A DNA stretch of 64,000 bases from Gynuella sp. (lineage in GTDB: Bacteria > Pseudomonadota > Gammaproteobacteria > Pseudomonadales > Natronospirillaceae): contig JANQHX010000034.1 in the NCBI GenBank assembly GCA_028282465.1, forward strand, positions 18,954-82,953. Direction: 5' to 3'. The notes below the pieces were generated by a model, which was not told where the DNA came from, ran no database searches, and saw nothing but the letters and a program-made list of their open reading frames with translations. This document shows, in pieces, positions 1 through 9,346 of this stretch. The stretch's first letter is position 1. Each line of letters starts with the position of its first letter. The position numbers and the translations under genes are program-made.

Positions 1-197
1 CCTAGTTTAGCGAGCTCATGGTTTACAGCGGGCATACTGGCTTGTTCGTTTATCGTCATAAGCTTCAGTGTTGCAAGCTCTTCTTCTGACCATTGCAACT
101 CTGTATTTACAAAGCGCTGAGCCAATAACCCCACTGCAACGCCCAAAACGATTATTGAGCTTAAAAGAACGGCCAACCTTTTTTGGGAAATAGTCAT
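1..197 (-). CDS. N-terminal part of a membrane-anchored protein, possibly a di-heme cytochrome c peroxidase (partial)
   Basis: Only the first 65 codons are in the window; the gene runs off the left edge. The start codon is the ATG at 197, 16 bases after the stop of the YtkA-like gene. The visible part has a short basic N-terminus, one hydrophobic segment (about residues 9-26) and a Trp-Ser-Glu-Glu-rich stretch that looks like the lead-in to the catalytic region of cytochrome-c-peroxidase/MauG-like proteins. YtkA-like genes are often found next to such peroxidases; that context is the main reason for the guess. No heme motif is visible yet, so the family is inference only. Confidence 0.4.
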   Translation of the reverse strand, partial: MTISQKRLAVLLSSIIVLGVAVGLLAQRFVNTELQWSEEELATLKLMTINEQASMPAVNHELAKL

Positions 198-212
198 GAC
201 TACCTCGCTAGA

Positions 213-638
213 CTACTGGTGATAAACAAAAAAATCGTATTTTATAATTTGCGTTTCCTTGCCTTGTTGAGAGATTTCAAACTCTACAAACCAATCTCCT
301 GGCATTTGAAACTTCATACCCCTTACCCAATAATTACCTGGCATTTGTCCGGGCTCTACCACTGGAATGGTGGGTAAGCCATGACCATGTGCTTCCATTC
401 CCCCGTTGGGTACAGTGATGGCGAGGTTATCGGCAGGCTCACCATCGCTGGTTTTAACCTGCAACCGCCAAGAATGAATGCGATTAAATTCAAACTCATT
501 CTTATCGAGAAAGACTGTAAGGTGATAATCGTCATTTGACACCTGGGCTTTTTGAATACTGTAAGCGTCTGAAGCACTTGCTGACGCTGACAATAACCCT
601 AAAGTTAATACAACTATTAACGACCATAGCTTTTCCAT
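213..638 (-). CDS. YtkA-like (FixH-type) secreted protein
   Basis: 141 residues with a cleavable signal peptide (hydrophobic residues 5-22, Ala-Ser-Ala-Ser before the mature start). The mature part is one beta-sandwich-type domain with the pattern W-R-L-Q-V, a central HGHGLPT motif and an MPG-x-W-x-V-E-F-E end, as in YtkA/FixH-like proteins. These are periplasmic proteins of unclear role, linked to copper handling or to peroxidases encoded next door. The start is supported by AAGGGG six bases upstream. It is followed after 16 bases by the partial membrane-anchored gene, so the two are probably co-transcribed. The fold is likely; the biochemical role is not known. Confidence 0.65.
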   Translation of the reverse strand: MEKLWSLIVVLTLGLLSASASASDAYSIQKAQVSNDDYHLTVFLDKNEFEFNRIHSWRLQVKTSDGEPADNLAITVPNGGMEAHGHGLPTIPVVEPGQMPGNYWVRGMKFQMPGDWFVEFEISQQGKETQIIKYDFFVYHQ

Positions 639-818
639 TAAGTCCCCTTAGATGTTTTTGTTTTGAGTCGGATTGTAATTCGATTGATAGGTCACTCACT
701 GATCGGAGTCAGGTTGTGCACAAGATTTTCTAGCGGCGATTTAGTATTGAGCGATTACAAATTGAAAATTAGTCACTTACAGAAATGCAGCACGTAATAG
801 AACACTTAAGTGATACGG

Positions 819-1448
819 CTAGATAAGATTAACCTGAGCATTAAAGGCAATGACGATCCTGTCGTTATCACCTTGATAAGGTAAGGCCGAATGTTTGAGA
901 TATGAAGGAAAAATCACTAATTGGCCCTCAACTGGTGCTACATCCCAGATACCTGTGGAGTTTAAATACTGTGAGCCTGCATCAAGGTAATGGTCTGAGC
1001 AGATTCTAGGATCATAAAACCTATTAATACCATTTCTAGATTCGAAATCTGCATCACCTATGTCTAAGTAATAGATTCCACACCAAGAACAATTGGGGTG
1101 GGAGTGTGCATCATGATAACCACCAGACTCTGTTATATGACACCAAGACTCAGTGATGATTGCTGAAGCGGTTGCTTCTTCCGGCCAGAAATGTTGATTA
1201 ACATCTGTTGCCACAGTTGCAATCATTTCTTCAAAAAAAGCTCTGAGTTCTTGAACATGCTTATCAAGGTTATCCAACAAACTGAGATCGCTTTCATATA
1301 AAGATTTCTTCGCAGTGACAGCAACCTCACTCTCTATTTCGGCAGTTTTTTGGTCTCGTAATTGACAAAGAAAATCAATGAGTGGGTTTTTAACTCTATT
1401 ATGAATAGGCACATTGCTAATGTATAAAGGGGTATCCCAAACGGACAC
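819..1448 (-). CDS. Putative 2OG-Fe(II) oxygenase (TIGR02466-like)
   Basis: 209 residues, no signal peptide. The C-terminal half resembles the TIGR02466 group of 2-oxoglutarate/Fe(II) oxygenases: W-C-H-I-T...YHDAHSHPN, then a GQLVIFPSYLKHSA stretch and a DNDRIVIAFN end. The histidines around residues 136-138 and in the LKHSALPY segment, plus Arg of DNDRI, fit metal and 2-oxoglutarate binding. The substrate is unknown; relatives occur in marine bacteria and phages. The start used is a GTG preceded by AGAGG only a few bases upstream; the frame stays open for 14 more codons upstream, so a rarer start there cannot be excluded. It lies 44 bases after the lipoprotein gene on the same strand. Confidence 0.6.
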   Translation of the reverse strand: MSVWDTPLYISNVPIHNRVKNPLIDFLCQLRDQKTAEIESEVAVTAKKSLYESDLSLLDNLDKHVQELRAFFEEMIATVATDVNQHFWPEEATASAIITESWCHITESGGYHDAHSHPNCSWCGIYYLDIGDADFESRNGINRFYDPRICSDHYLDAGSQYLNSTGIWDVAPVEGQLVIFPSYLKHSALPYQGDNDRIVIAFNAQVNLI

Positions 1449-1492
1449 CGCCTCTATTGTCAGTTCTGCATCTTCAATTTGCTGGCTCAGAA

Positions 1493-2449
1493 TTATTTAC
1501 CTAATTGTTTGGCAAGATTATCAGCATTGGTCTGGAGTGCAGTAATTTTAACTAAGGCATTTTCATATCGACGTTTTGTGTCTCGTTCCATTGCACTAGC
1601 CATCATGTCATGCGCCTTGTCGTAATCACCGTTCATGGCTAATGCCAAAGCATAATTGTACCAAACAGAAGAGTCGCCCATGTCGGTCTCAGTTGCCGCT
1701 TCAAAGTAAGGCAATGCTTCTATTAGTTGATTATCTAATAGCAGTTCAATGGCTTTTTCAGAGTTGCCATCTTTGTTTCTTTCAAACCTAAGCTTTTCAC
1801 TAACTGTGTAAGGAGTAATTTCCTGAACCATTGAAGCCAATGATTCTTCCAGAACTTTACCTAACAACTCGTCCTTACTTTTAACCTTTGGCCGTCTATC
1901 TACACCACCGCCAGCGTCGGAAGCCGCCTCACTGACTCTCAAGCGATGTATACTCTTACCGGTTTCTAAATCAACGACTACAAGCTGACCTTTGGCATCA
2001 GCTTTCGCTGAGGTTCGGTATCTGGTCACGGTATCGCCATCAGCATTGGTTGACTTGGAACTTTCTTTTCTGATGTCGTAATCAGTGTCTAAATAGCCGA
2101 TGAGAATTGCCTGTGCGGAAGTGACTTCTGATAATGCACTCAGGGTGTTTTTGGACAATACTGTGGTCTCTTTTGAAAAGCCTTCAAGTCTTAAATCTAT
2201 GTCAGGCCCAGCGTCCACCTCATACCGACCGCCAGACTCAATGGCAGCTAACAGTTGGTCACTGATCTCATCACCATCTTTGCCTTTAAGGCTTGTTACC
2301 GCCAAAGTTTCAACCCCTGGTAAGTCTGTTTTGGCTGCATAAACCACATCGAAGTTCACAGGGATACCCGTGACCGCTGTGATAGGTGAGTTACTGCTAC
2401 AACCTATGACTGCTAATGACAGAACAGTACTCAAAAGTGCTTTTTTCAT
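1493..2449 (-). CDS. Lipoprotein with a C-terminal TPR-like region
   Basis: 318 residues from the ATG at 2449. The longer open frame to 2521 overlaps the EamA gene, while 2449 starts a classical lipoprotein signal (MKKALLSTVLSLAVIGC, lipobox Cys at residue 17) with AAGG upstream. The middle part has alternating strand patterns reminiscent of CsgG-like/outer-membrane-associated domains (VETLAVTSLKG, AILIGYLDTDYD, GQLVVVDLETGK). The last 90 residues carry one TPR-like helical hairpin pair (SVWYNYALALAMNGDYDKA). No enzyme motif is seen. It follows the EamA gene by 17 bases, so the two may be co-transcribed. Probably an outer-membrane lipoprotein of unknown role. Confidence 0.6.
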   Translation of the reverse strand: MKKALLSTVLSLAVIGCSSNSPITAVTGIPVNFDVVYAAKTDLPGVETLAVTSLKGKDGDEISDQLLAAIESGGRYEVDAGPDIDLRLEGFSKETTVLSKNTLSALSEVTSAQAILIGYLDTDYDIRKESSKSTNADGDTVTRYRTSAKADAKGQLVVVDLETGKSIHRLRVSEAASDAGGGVDRRPKVKSKDELLGKVLEESLASMVQEITPYTVSEKLRFERNKDGNSEKAIELLLDNQLIEALPYFEAATETDMGDSSVWYNYALALAMNGDYDKAHDMMASAMERDTKRRYENALVKITALQTNADNLAKQLGK

Positions 2450-2466
2450 GAAAATAATAACCTTGA

Positions 2467-3369
2467 TTAAGTGGAAGCCTTGCTGTTTGAAGCAAATTGT
2501 TTGTGGGCGATAGTTAACCAAATTCCGATTCCAATTAGTATACCGCCCAATAAATGATAAGCCTGAAGTTTTTCACCTAAGAATAATATGGCGAGTGCAG
2601 CGCCGAAAAAAGGCATCAGATGGGTATATTGACCAGCCACATCAGCGCCTAAATGTTTAATGCCATAATTCCAACCCAGATACGCTAATAGGGATGGAAA
2701 TAGCGCAACATAGCCTACTGACCAATAGGCTTTTGAATTCCAGCTGATGTTTTCTACCCCTGGCAAGAATAGAAATAAAGGCCAAAGAAACAGCATACCC
2801 AATGTAACTGTGCTGGCTAGAAATACTGGCGCGGATAGTTCGCTGGGCCGATACCTTAGAAAGATCGAATAAAACGACCAATCAATTACCGCGATTAACA
2901 CCCATAAATCACCTTGGTTAAAAGACAAGTCTAATAAAACTTGAATATCCAGCTGCGTCAGAATCACTAAGACCCCAATAAATGACAATAAGACACCGAT
3001 CAACTGACCAACACCAATCGAAGCCCCCCAGAACAGCTTCAATAGAATGATAATCATGATAGGAATAAGGGAATTCAACAGAGTGCCATTAGTTGCAGTA
3101 GTATGTTGCAACCCTATGTAGGCAAGGGTGTTGAATGCAGTAACACTGGTTAAGGCAAGCAAACTAAGAATGGGTAAATGCTTAAAAATAAGATGCCTCT
3201 GCTTCCAAACCGGACCAGCAACAAAGGGAACCATCAGCAACCAAGCTAGCTGCCATCGCCAAAATGAAAAGCTAATGGGGTCAAACTGTTGTACTACGTC
3301 TCGACCAACCACAAAGTTTCCAGCCCAGAACAAAGGTGGAAGAACAAGCACAAAATAGGCGGGGTGCAT
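2467..3369 (-). CDS. EamA/DMT-family transporter
   Basis: 300 residues with about ten hydrophobic helices arranged as two five-helix halves, the hallmark of the drug/metabolite transporter superfamily (EamA). Recognisable features are the early FVVGRDVVQQFDP loop, the WRWQLAW motif at the end of the second helix, the NTLAYIGLQHTTATNGTLLNS stretch in the first half and the matching Y-x-G-W-N-Y-G-I-K-H-L and LGEKLQAYHLLGG segments in the second. It acts in the inner membrane, probably exporting a small metabolite; the substrate cannot be read from sequence. Upstream, 268 bases separate it from the divergent haloperoxidase gene. Confidence 0.85.
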   Translation of the reverse strand: MHPAYFVLVLPPLFWAGNFVVGRDVVQQFDPISFSFWRWQLAWLLMVPFVAGPVWKQRHLIFKHLPILSLLALTSVTAFNTLAYIGLQHTTATNGTLLNSLIPIMIIILLKLFWGASIGVGQLIGVLLSFIGVLVILTQLDIQVLLDLSFNQGDLWVLIAVIDWSFYSIFLRYRPSELSAPVFLASTVTLGMLFLWPLFLFLPGVENISWNSKAYWSVGYVALFPSLLAYLGWNYGIKHLGADVAGQYTHLMPFFGAALAILFLGEKLQAYHLLGGILIGIGIWLTIAHKQFASNSKAST

Positions 3370-3637
3370 TAAAACTCTCTAGGGCCGGAAAAACTGAAGC
3401 ATTCTACTTAAAAAAGCCTTCAATTCCGATGGTCATTTCGCCTCCACCATTGGTCTTTTTTCAAACAACAAAACAGTTCAAGCCGTTCTGTCACATGAAC
3501 CCACTCACAAAAACCGGCCTAGTTTGAGAAATACAGTCTTCTGTTTAGGAAAACCATTGAGTTGACCAAATTACCCAATATGTTGATCAAAGTCTTGCTC
3601 AGGATTAGCAAGCATATGATTCCTTAAGGAGGAAATT
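3370..3637. other. Divergent intergenic region
   Basis: Separates the minus-strand EamA gene from the plus-strand haloperoxidase gene and should hold both promoters. I see no convincing -35/-10 pair, repeat or RNA gene. The only clear signal is the Shine-Dalgarno TTAAGGAGG at about 3625-3633 in front of the ATG at 3638. Confidence 0.5.
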
Positions 3638-5089
3638 ATGTCGCTCATTAGTTCCACTCGAAAACTGCTTGCAGCCGCAGCCTTGTTAACGGTTGCGTTT
3701 AGCTCAGCAGCAGTCGATCTCGATAATGGCAATGCCGCCATTGAGACTGTAATCCCCACTGCCGTTATTGGCATTTTCGACACCTCACCCAACTCAGGGG
3801 ATGCTACCCTAGTTCTTAGATTTACCACCATGATCACAAATGGATGGTTTGACGCGGTAGCCCCTTACCATGAAACCGCTATTGGTGTTTATTCAGACCT
3901 CGGTCGACGTCCGGCTGGTGAAGCCACCAATCGCAATCTCAACATCGCTATTCTTCATGCGTCGTATCATGTTTTGGATGGCTTATTCCCTAAGTTTAAT
4001 TCGGTATGGCGAGACATGCTGATAAACGAGGGCTTAGACCCAGATAACCTCACTACCGACCTCACTACGCCAGAGGGTATAGGCAACATGGCTGGCAAAG
4101 CCGTGATATCGGCGAGGCTAAATGATGGTATGAATCAATTGGGGAATGAAAAAGGTGTTCAATATCATCAAGCACCCTATTCTGACTATACCGGCTTCAG
4201 ACCTGCCAATGATGCATATGTTTTGAAGCATCCATCAAAATGGCAGCCTGCGATCATTACTCAGGGTAAGGGGCTGTTCCAAGTACAGCAGTTTGTGACA
4301 CCACAATTGCGGCATGTTGAACCTTATTTCATCAAAAACATTCATCGCTTCAGATCACCAAAACCCATCCAAAGCCAGATTCAAAACTATGAGCTTTATA
4401 AAATGCAAGCAGATGAAGTGCTAGAGGCTTCGGCTAATTTAACTGAAGAACAAATGATGATCGCTGAGTTGTTCGATCATAAAATTTTTAGTCTTGGTTT
4501 CTCTGGAGTCTATGCCACTCAAGTGAAACAACTGGGCATCATGGAAACCGTACACTACGAATTTCTAACCAATGTTGCTGCCTTTGATACCTCGATTGTT
4601 ATATGGAAAGAAAAACACAGACATAACGCAGTTCGCCCACACAGTGCCATTGAATACATTTATGGAGACTTACCAGTGACCGCATGGGGTGGTGCTGAAG
4701 AAGGTACAGTTTTTGATTTGCCCGCCAGCCAGTGGACAAGCTATTTACCCGTTGCTGACCACCCTGAATATCCTTCAGCTACGGCCAGTTTCTGTGCAGC
4801 CCATGCTCAAACCAGTAGGTTATTTTTGGGTACTGACGAGTTGAATTGGAGCAACATGTATCCTGCTGGAAGCTCTAGGTTTTATTCAGGAACCTTACCT
4901 AGCCAAGACATCATGGTAACGTTTGACACCTGGACTGATCTTGAAACCAGATGTGGTTTGAGCCGCTACTGGGGAGGGGTACATTTCTTGCCGTCTATAC
5001 CTGCCGGGCAAGAACTCGGTCATAGAATTGCAAATAAAGCCTACAAATTTGTATCCAGAAAAATAAAAGGGAAAAGAAATAAACACTAA
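3638..5089 (+). CDS. Vanadium-dependent haloperoxidase / PAP2-like secreted protein
   Basis: 483 residues with a signal peptide ending near the Ala-Val-Asp at residues 24-27. The C-terminal 200 residues show the three vanadate/phosphate-binding motifs of the vHPO-PAP2 superfamily in order: WKEKHRHNAVRP (basic motif), YPSATASFCAAH (Ser/His motif) and RYWGGVHF...GQELGH (Arg-x-x-x-x-x-His motif). The N-terminal helical domain fits bacterial vHPO-like proteins. Members oxidise halides with peroxide or act as acid phosphatases; sequence alone does not separate the two. The start is well placed behind AAGGAGG. It stands alone, with a hairpin after the stop. Confidence 0.75.
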   Translation: MSLISSTRKLLAAAALLTVAFSSAAVDLDNGNAAIETVIPTAVIGIFDTSPNSGDATLVLRFTTMITNGWFDAVAPYHETAIGVYSDLGRRPAGEATNRNLNIAILHASYHVLDGLFPKFNSVWRDMLINEGLDPDNLTTDLTTPEGIGNMAGKAVISARLNDGMNQLGNEKGVQYHQAPYSDYTGFRPANDAYVLKHPSKWQPAIITQGKGLFQVQQFVTPQLRHVEPYFIKNIHRFRSPKPIQSQIQNYELYKMQADEVLEASANLTEEQMMIAELFDHKIFSLGFSGVYATQVKQLGIMETVHYEFLTNVAAFDTSIVIWKEKHRHNAVRPHSAIEYIYGDLPVTAWGGAEEGTVFDLPASQWTSYLPVADHPEYPSATASFCAAHAQTSRLFLGTDELNWSNMYPAGSSRFYSGTLPSQDIMVTFDTWTDLETRCGLSRYWGGVHFLPSIPAGQELGHRIANKAYKFVSRKIKGKRNKH

Positions 5090-5148
5090 GTTGTTTTTAA
5101 ATCACATAATGAAAAAAGTCACTTAATAAAAATTTGAAGGATAAACAG

Positions 5149-5187
5149 TGCGCGGCATTTTATGTCGCGCAGAATAGAATTCTTTTT
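5149..5187 (+). terminator. Putative terminator after the haloperoxidase gene
   Basis: A 10-bp stem (5149-5158 with 5162-5171, one G-T pair) with a 3-nt loop is followed, 9-10 bases later, by a run of T at 5182-5187. The distance from stem to T run is longer than usual, so termination here is likely but not certain. Confidence 0.5.
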
Positions 5188-5265
5188 TATAGAAACAGGT
5201 TTATTTGAGATAACGCATCTTTATGAAATACAATGAATGCTCGTTTTTAAGGTGAATTTGAAACC

Positions 5266-5691
5266 ATGCAAAGAAAATGGATTGAACGTTTTTTTCAAAT
5301 GGCTGAACTAGTGGCCTCTTGGAGTAAAGACCCAAGTACTCAAGTAGGTGCAGTGATTACTGAAAACAATCGTGTTGTTTCCTTAGGCTTTAATGGTTAC
5401 CCCCATGGGGTTGGAGATTCTGCAGATCAAGATGATCGTGAGTTAAAACTATTAAAAACCATTCATGCAGAAGAAAATGCCATTCTTTACGCTAAAAGAG
5501 ACCTGTCAGGCTGTGAGATTTTTGTAACGCATTTCCCTTGCCCAAACTGTGCAGCAAAAATTATACAAACCGGCTTAAGCGTGGTTCATTGCAAAGCACA
5601 GAATGAAGACTACATGAGCCGTTGGGGAGAAAAAATTAAAATCAGTGAAGACATGTTTAATGATGCAGGGGTGGAAGTGAATTGGGTTTAG
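5266..5691 (+). CDS. dCMP deaminase-family cytidine/deoxycytidylate deaminase
   Basis: 141 residues of the zinc-dependent cytidine deaminase fold. The zinc site is complete: H67-A-E69 with the catalytic Glu, and P-C92-P-N-C95. The N-terminal DPSTQVGAV and GFNGYPHGV segments are typical of deoxycytidylate deaminases, which make dUMP for thymidylate synthesis. The length is close to other bacterial single-domain members. It has its own upstream region and runs convergent with the next gene; a small hairpin GGGTTTAGAAACCC overlaps the stop codon. Deamination is safe to infer; dCMP as the actual substrate is likely but a related nucleotide is possible. Confidence 0.85.
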   Translation: MQRKWIERFFQMAELVASWSKDPSTQVGAVITENNRVVSLGFNGYPHGVGDSADQDDRELKLLKTIHAEENAILYAKRDLSGCEIFVTHFPCPNCAAKIIQTGLSVVHCKAQNEDYMSRWGEKIKISEDMFNDAGVEVNWV

Positions 5692-5721
5692 AAACCCCGA
5701 TAGCGTAAAATAAAGTGCTCA

Positions 5722-6270
5722 TTAGCATGCACACGATTGCCCCTGTAAGTTTAACAAAGCCTGTTCCTTACTTCTTATCCCTACTTCGAGCAGGCTTTCA
5801 ACAAAACTAGAATGAGAGTTACATTCGATACCACTGTTAAGTGGGCCAAAGTATTCCAGCCACCCCTTTTTATTGATAATAACTACCGCAGTCACACTAG
5901 GTATCAACTTCGCTTGTTTGGGCGTAAGGTTTTGGAATGACTGAAGCTGAATTGAATGCTCTGGAAACTTAGACACTAGTTGTTGTAAATGATCTTCTTG
6001 ATAGCGATTACACCGACAACCAAGCTTTTGAATAACTATGGCGGTTTTGATTGAATTTTTGTCTACCAAGGGCGTGAACTCTGTCTCCAGTGCAGCAATC
6101 AATTCTTCTGAATTTTGAAATTCATTTTGTAGATTAAAGTTTTTATCAAAAACCCTTAGATCATTAGTATTTAGTACCCAGAATGAAGCCACTGCCCAAA
6201 TGAATAGGCAGCAAATAAGAATGACCGGTACTTTCTGTTTCGGTTGTATTAGTTCTCTAAGTAAACTCAA
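5722..6270 (-). CDS. Membrane-anchored thioredoxin-fold-like protein (DUF6436-like)
   Basis: 182 residues: a basic N-terminus, one membrane helix (about residues 14-33) and a periplasmic domain with thioredoxin-like strand order (TAIVIQKLGCRCNRYQEDHL, then SVTAVVIINKKGWLEYFGPL). Two CxC pairs stand out: C-R-C in the first motif and a terminal SCAC. The overall pattern recalls DUF6436 proteins. The CxC pairs suggest redox or metal chemistry in the periplasm, but no activity is established. It is convergent with the deaminase gene. Confidence 0.55.
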   Translation of the reverse strand: MSLLRELIQPKQKVPVILICCLFIWAVASFWVLNTNDLRVFDKNFNLQNEFQNSEELIAALETEFTPLVDKNSIKTAIVIQKLGCRCNRYQEDHLQQLVSKFPEHSIQLQSFQNLTPKQAKLIPSVTAVVIINKKGWLEYFGPLNSGIECNSHSSFVESLLEVGIRSKEQALLNLQGQSCAC

Positions 6271-6362
6271 CAGCTAGCCCAACTGATTTAGGTATTCATT
6301 GAAAAAAAAGATAATTAGTAAATCCAGATAGTCGTTATGATACATCGCATCAAACAAAAAAA

Positions 6363-7307
6363 TTAGTAGCCTTTATTAAAATCAACACATGGCGGAATCA
6401 TGCCTGTTTGCCTATATTCACGGATGTTTTTTGCAACGACCTTACTGGCAGTGACAGGCTGAGTATGGGCCGATATATGAGGCAAAATACTCACTCTAGG
6501 GTGCCCCCAATAAACGTGATCATTAGGCAATGGCTCTTGGTGAAAGACATCCAATACCGCATGATTCACCTGTTTGGAATCTAACGCTTTCAACAAATCG
6601 GTATCGGAAATCAAACTACCTCGACCGAAGTTAATAACACTGACGCCAGTCTTACAATTGGCAAAGAATTTTGCATCCATTAAATGAAAGGTGTCTTGAG
6701 TCGATGGTAACAGGCCAACAATAATATCTGCTTCAGAGGTTGCTTGTTTTAATCCCTGAGCGCCCGAGTAACAACTTACACCCTCCACCTGCTTTTCGCT
6801 ACGACTCCAGCCACTAACATTAAAACCATTATCCAACAGACGTTTTGCTGTCGCCTGACCTAATTGACCCAAACCTAGAATACAAATATTTGCCTCTCCA
6901 GCTGACTTATAAGGTAAGGGCTGCCAATCTTTTTTCTGCTGGAATGTTTGATAATCCAGAAAACGCCTGTGTATGAATAAGCTCCAGGTTAATACTGCTT
7001 CTGACATTGTATCTGTTAATGCCGGATCTATAAGCCTAACCAGTTTTAATTCAGAACCCGAGAATTTTTCAATGAGTTTTTCAACACCGGCCCAAACACT
7101 GTGCACCCAGATCAGGTTGGGTAACTGTGATAGATCTTGAGGATCTGGATTAGCAACTACAGCTATTTCAACTTGGTTTTTATCAGACTCATTTAAATGC
7201 TGTAGTGGCTGAAAATTTTCATCGGGTAGATGCTTACGCAGATGGAACAACCAATCCTGAAGTTCATCTTCATCTAATTGACCAATTACGGGTATGGGCC
7301 TAGTCAT
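6363..7307 (-). CDS. D-isomer 2-hydroxyacid dehydrogenase, GhrA-like (glyoxylate/hydroxypyruvate reductase)
   Basis: 314 residues, the usual length of the GhrA branch. The Rossmann domain has ILGLGQLGQATAKRLLDNG followed by GWSRS, suggesting NADP preference. The catalytic trio is in place: Arg in INFGRGSLI, Glu in FHQEPLPNDH and His in LPHISAHT. Likely reaction: reduction of glyoxylate or hydroxypyruvate in the cytoplasm. The gene is monocistronic. The dehydrogenase call is firm, the exact substrate less so. Confidence 0.8.
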   Translation of the reverse strand: MTRPIPVIGQLDEDELQDWLFHLRKHLPDENFQPLQHLNESDKNQVEIAVVANPDPQDLSQLPNLIWVHSVWAGVEKLIEKFSGSELKLVRLIDPALTDTMSEAVLTWSLFIHRRFLDYQTFQQKKDWQPLPYKSAGEANICILGLGQLGQATAKRLLDNGFNVSGWSRSEKQVEGVSCYSGAQGLKQATSEADIIVGLLPSTQDTFHLMDAKFFANCKTGVSVINFGRGSLISDTDLLKALDSKQVNHAVLDVFHQEPLPNDHVYWGHPRVSILPHISAHTQPVTASKVVAKNIREYRQTGMIPPCVDFNKGY

Positions 7308-7489
7308 TTTGGTAAGTCCTTATGTTTGTTAGTAGCTTACCGGAATTTGAATAGGGATATTAATTGTTATTCAGAATAATCATTATATTCCAGCGAACAA
7401 AAATAAAATCTTCTGATTGAGGGCAATGACAATTTAAGGCTAGCGGCAATGTTGGGCTTTATACTAAATGACTTGAGTAGGTTTTGTTT

Positions 7490-7517
7490 AAAAAGGCCTC
7501 AGGCTAAATCCTGAGGC
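7490..7517 (-). terminator. Intrinsic terminator of the spondin-domain gene
   Basis: On the minus strand GCCTCAGG pairs with CCTGAGGC (7510-7517 with 7496-7503, 8 bp, 6-nt loop) and is followed directly by C and five T. It lies 31 bases after the stop of the gene at 7549. Confidence 0.8.
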
Positions 7518-7548
7518 AAATTACAGAGGGAGTCTTGCGGGGTAATTA

Positions 7549-8202
7549 TTAGTTTGCTCTTACAACAATCTTCGCTACCGGGCCTTGCCATTGATAGGCT
7601 TTCACGCTCAGATCTGCTTCGCCATGAATACCTGGTGCTGGGTAGACATAGCCTTCGCCAGCGTCTTCAGGTGAAAATGGTGAACCGCCACATTGAGGCC
7701 CAGGAATGGTCGCACAGGTTTCAGTATTGGTTTCGGTTCCCGCATCATATGCAGAAGCAAGATAAGTGATACCACCACGGAAAGGAAATCGCTTGCCTTG
7801 CAACGCAACAAATGTGTCATTAGTAGGCAAAAGCATGGCAGCAATACTGAGCACATCCCAACGACCGGCAGTTAATTGCAAATCAACTGTTTCACCAGGC
7901 CCAAGCAGCCCTGTTGATTGAGTGACGGTGTTGGCTAAACCAGATTGGTAAATTAACTCAGACAAAGGTGCAACATCACCACCTTCCGCCATTGCACCAA
8001 TCTCATCTGAAGCTTCTTCACCTATAGTAAATGTTTTTAAGAATCGACTGTGGCTAGCAGCCAATACCGGCGTAAAATATACGCCTTTTGTGATGTTCGT
8101 AATAGAAACTGTGTAACTTCTTTCTTTTTGATAGAAGTCTGCATGTGCAAAGCTTCCAGAGAAAATAACGCTTACTGCTAAAAAATATTTTATAAGTTTC
8201 AT
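7549..8202 (-). CDS. Secreted spondin_N-domain protein
   Basis: 217 residues with a signal peptide (cleavage after SFAHA, about residue 21). The mature protein is one spondin_N-type beta-sandwich: YTVSITNITKGVYFTPVLAASH near the N-terminus, a Gly-Glu-Thr-Val-Asp-Leu segment, and the ASAYDAGTETNTE acidic stretch that in this family helps bind calcium. Bacterial relatives are secreted proteins of unknown role, often in marine species. A pair of Cys (TCATIPGPQCGG) could form a disulfide. It is a single gene with a strong terminator. Confidence 0.7.
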   Translation of the reverse strand: MKLIKYFLAVSVIFSGSFAHADFYQKERSYTVSITNITKGVYFTPVLAASHSRFLKTFTIGEEASDEIGAMAEGGDVAPLSELIYQSGLANTVTQSTGLLGPGETVDLQLTAGRWDVLSIAAMLLPTNDTFVALQGKRFPFRGGITYLASAYDAGTETNTETCATIPGPQCGGSPFSPEDAGEGYVYPAPGIHGEADLSVKAYQWQGPVAKIVVRAN

Positions 8203-8318
8203 AATATTGTCCTGAGAAAAATTGCTGAGGTCGCATCAATTTGCAAGAGCAAGATACGCCCTCAGGCAACGAAAAGTTTCACAGAACTATCACGAATGAA
8301 TCATAATTTATTAGCGAT

Positions 8319-8972
8319 TTAGTAAAGGGGTAGATGACCCGTTTTAACCCAGATAATAGTATCTTCAGTCACAAAAGGATGATGCTGACTTTGATGCGGG
8401 CTGCGAATCCAAGTCCCTGCGGGATAATCGCCATGTTCATCTTTAAAAGTACCAGATAACACAAATACTTCTTCGCCGCCAAAGTGCTTGTGGGGAAGAA
8501 AAACCTCCCCCGCCGGCCACTTTACTAAAGCAACGTGTTCACCCTGAAAACTGTGTAATGGCATCACTTTTAAATTACCTTGCCCTTGAACCCAATCGGT
8601 AGCAGTCATATCAATTCTCACCTGGGCTTTATCTTCAGGTTTTATCTGATGCAACTTAACAAAAATTTCACAGCCTTCTTGGCTGAAGGGTGAGTGTTTA
8701 AATCCAAGTGGATTTCGCAAATAACTCCCTGCCGGATAGTCGCCCGTGTGATCAGAAAATATTCCTTTTAATACTAATATTTCTTCTCCCCCTGGGTGGT
8801 CATGCTGTGAAAAACGTGCACCAGCTTCGTACTTCACTACGCTGGTAGCATGCCCTGACTCAAAGTTTTCTCGAGCAAGTTTTTTACGCCAAACCCCTTT
8901 TATAGGGCTGGGTTCCCATTTCATATGATTGGTGTTAATCGTTAGAGCTAGTGAAAAGTTCATATTCAACAT
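8319..8972 (-). CDS. Double-cupin protein (ChrR-like)
   Basis: 217 residues from the ATG at 8972 (AGAGAG upstream); the frame is open further to 9101 but that extension looks noncoding. Two cupin copies are clear: FSQHDHPGGEEILVLKG...DYPAGSYLRNP and FLPHKHFGGEEVFVLSG...DYPAGTWIRSP. Each has the H-x-H-x4-E metal-binding pattern, so two metal sites are expected. The arrangement resembles the cupin part of ChrR-type anti-sigma factors and stand-alone bicupins. No zinc-binding anti-sigma domain is seen and no sigma factor is adjacent, so an enzymatic or sensing role is more likely than anti-sigma function. It is divergent from the hybrid kinase gene. Confidence 0.7.
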   Translation of the reverse strand: MLNMNFSLALTINTNHMKWEPSPIKGVWRKKLARENFESGHATSVVKYEAGARFSQHDHPGGEEILVLKGIFSDHTGDYPAGSYLRNPLGFKHSPFSQEGCEIFVKLHQIKPEDKAQVRIDMTATDWVQGQGNLKVMPLHSFQGEHVALVKWPAGEVFLPHKHFGGEEVFVLSGTFKDEHGDYPAGTWIRSPHQSQHHPFVTEDTIIWVKTGHLPLY

Positions 8973-9346
8973 AGGAAATCTCTCTGTTTTTGTATGACTT
9001 TCAGGTGATAGTGTCCTTATTTTTGTTTTCTTGGGCGTAGTTTGCTTTAGGCTAAGACAACCACATACCTTATTGAATAACCATATTTTTGGTCTTAACA
9101 AAGCTAATACGAAGAAATTCGATGTTTAGATATCATGACGTATTAATTTCTTCTAATATCCATCAATATAAAGTGGGTACTCCAAAATATACAGAGATTT
9201 GAATTTTAATCAGACGAACCACAGCTGTAACCATATGTAAAATAATGTTATTTTCATTCTGGCGAGGCTCCAAGCGACTCAAGCCACATTTATACCCAAT
9301 GCAATCTTCTATACTCATATCAATAGATAATTTCCTACCAATATAG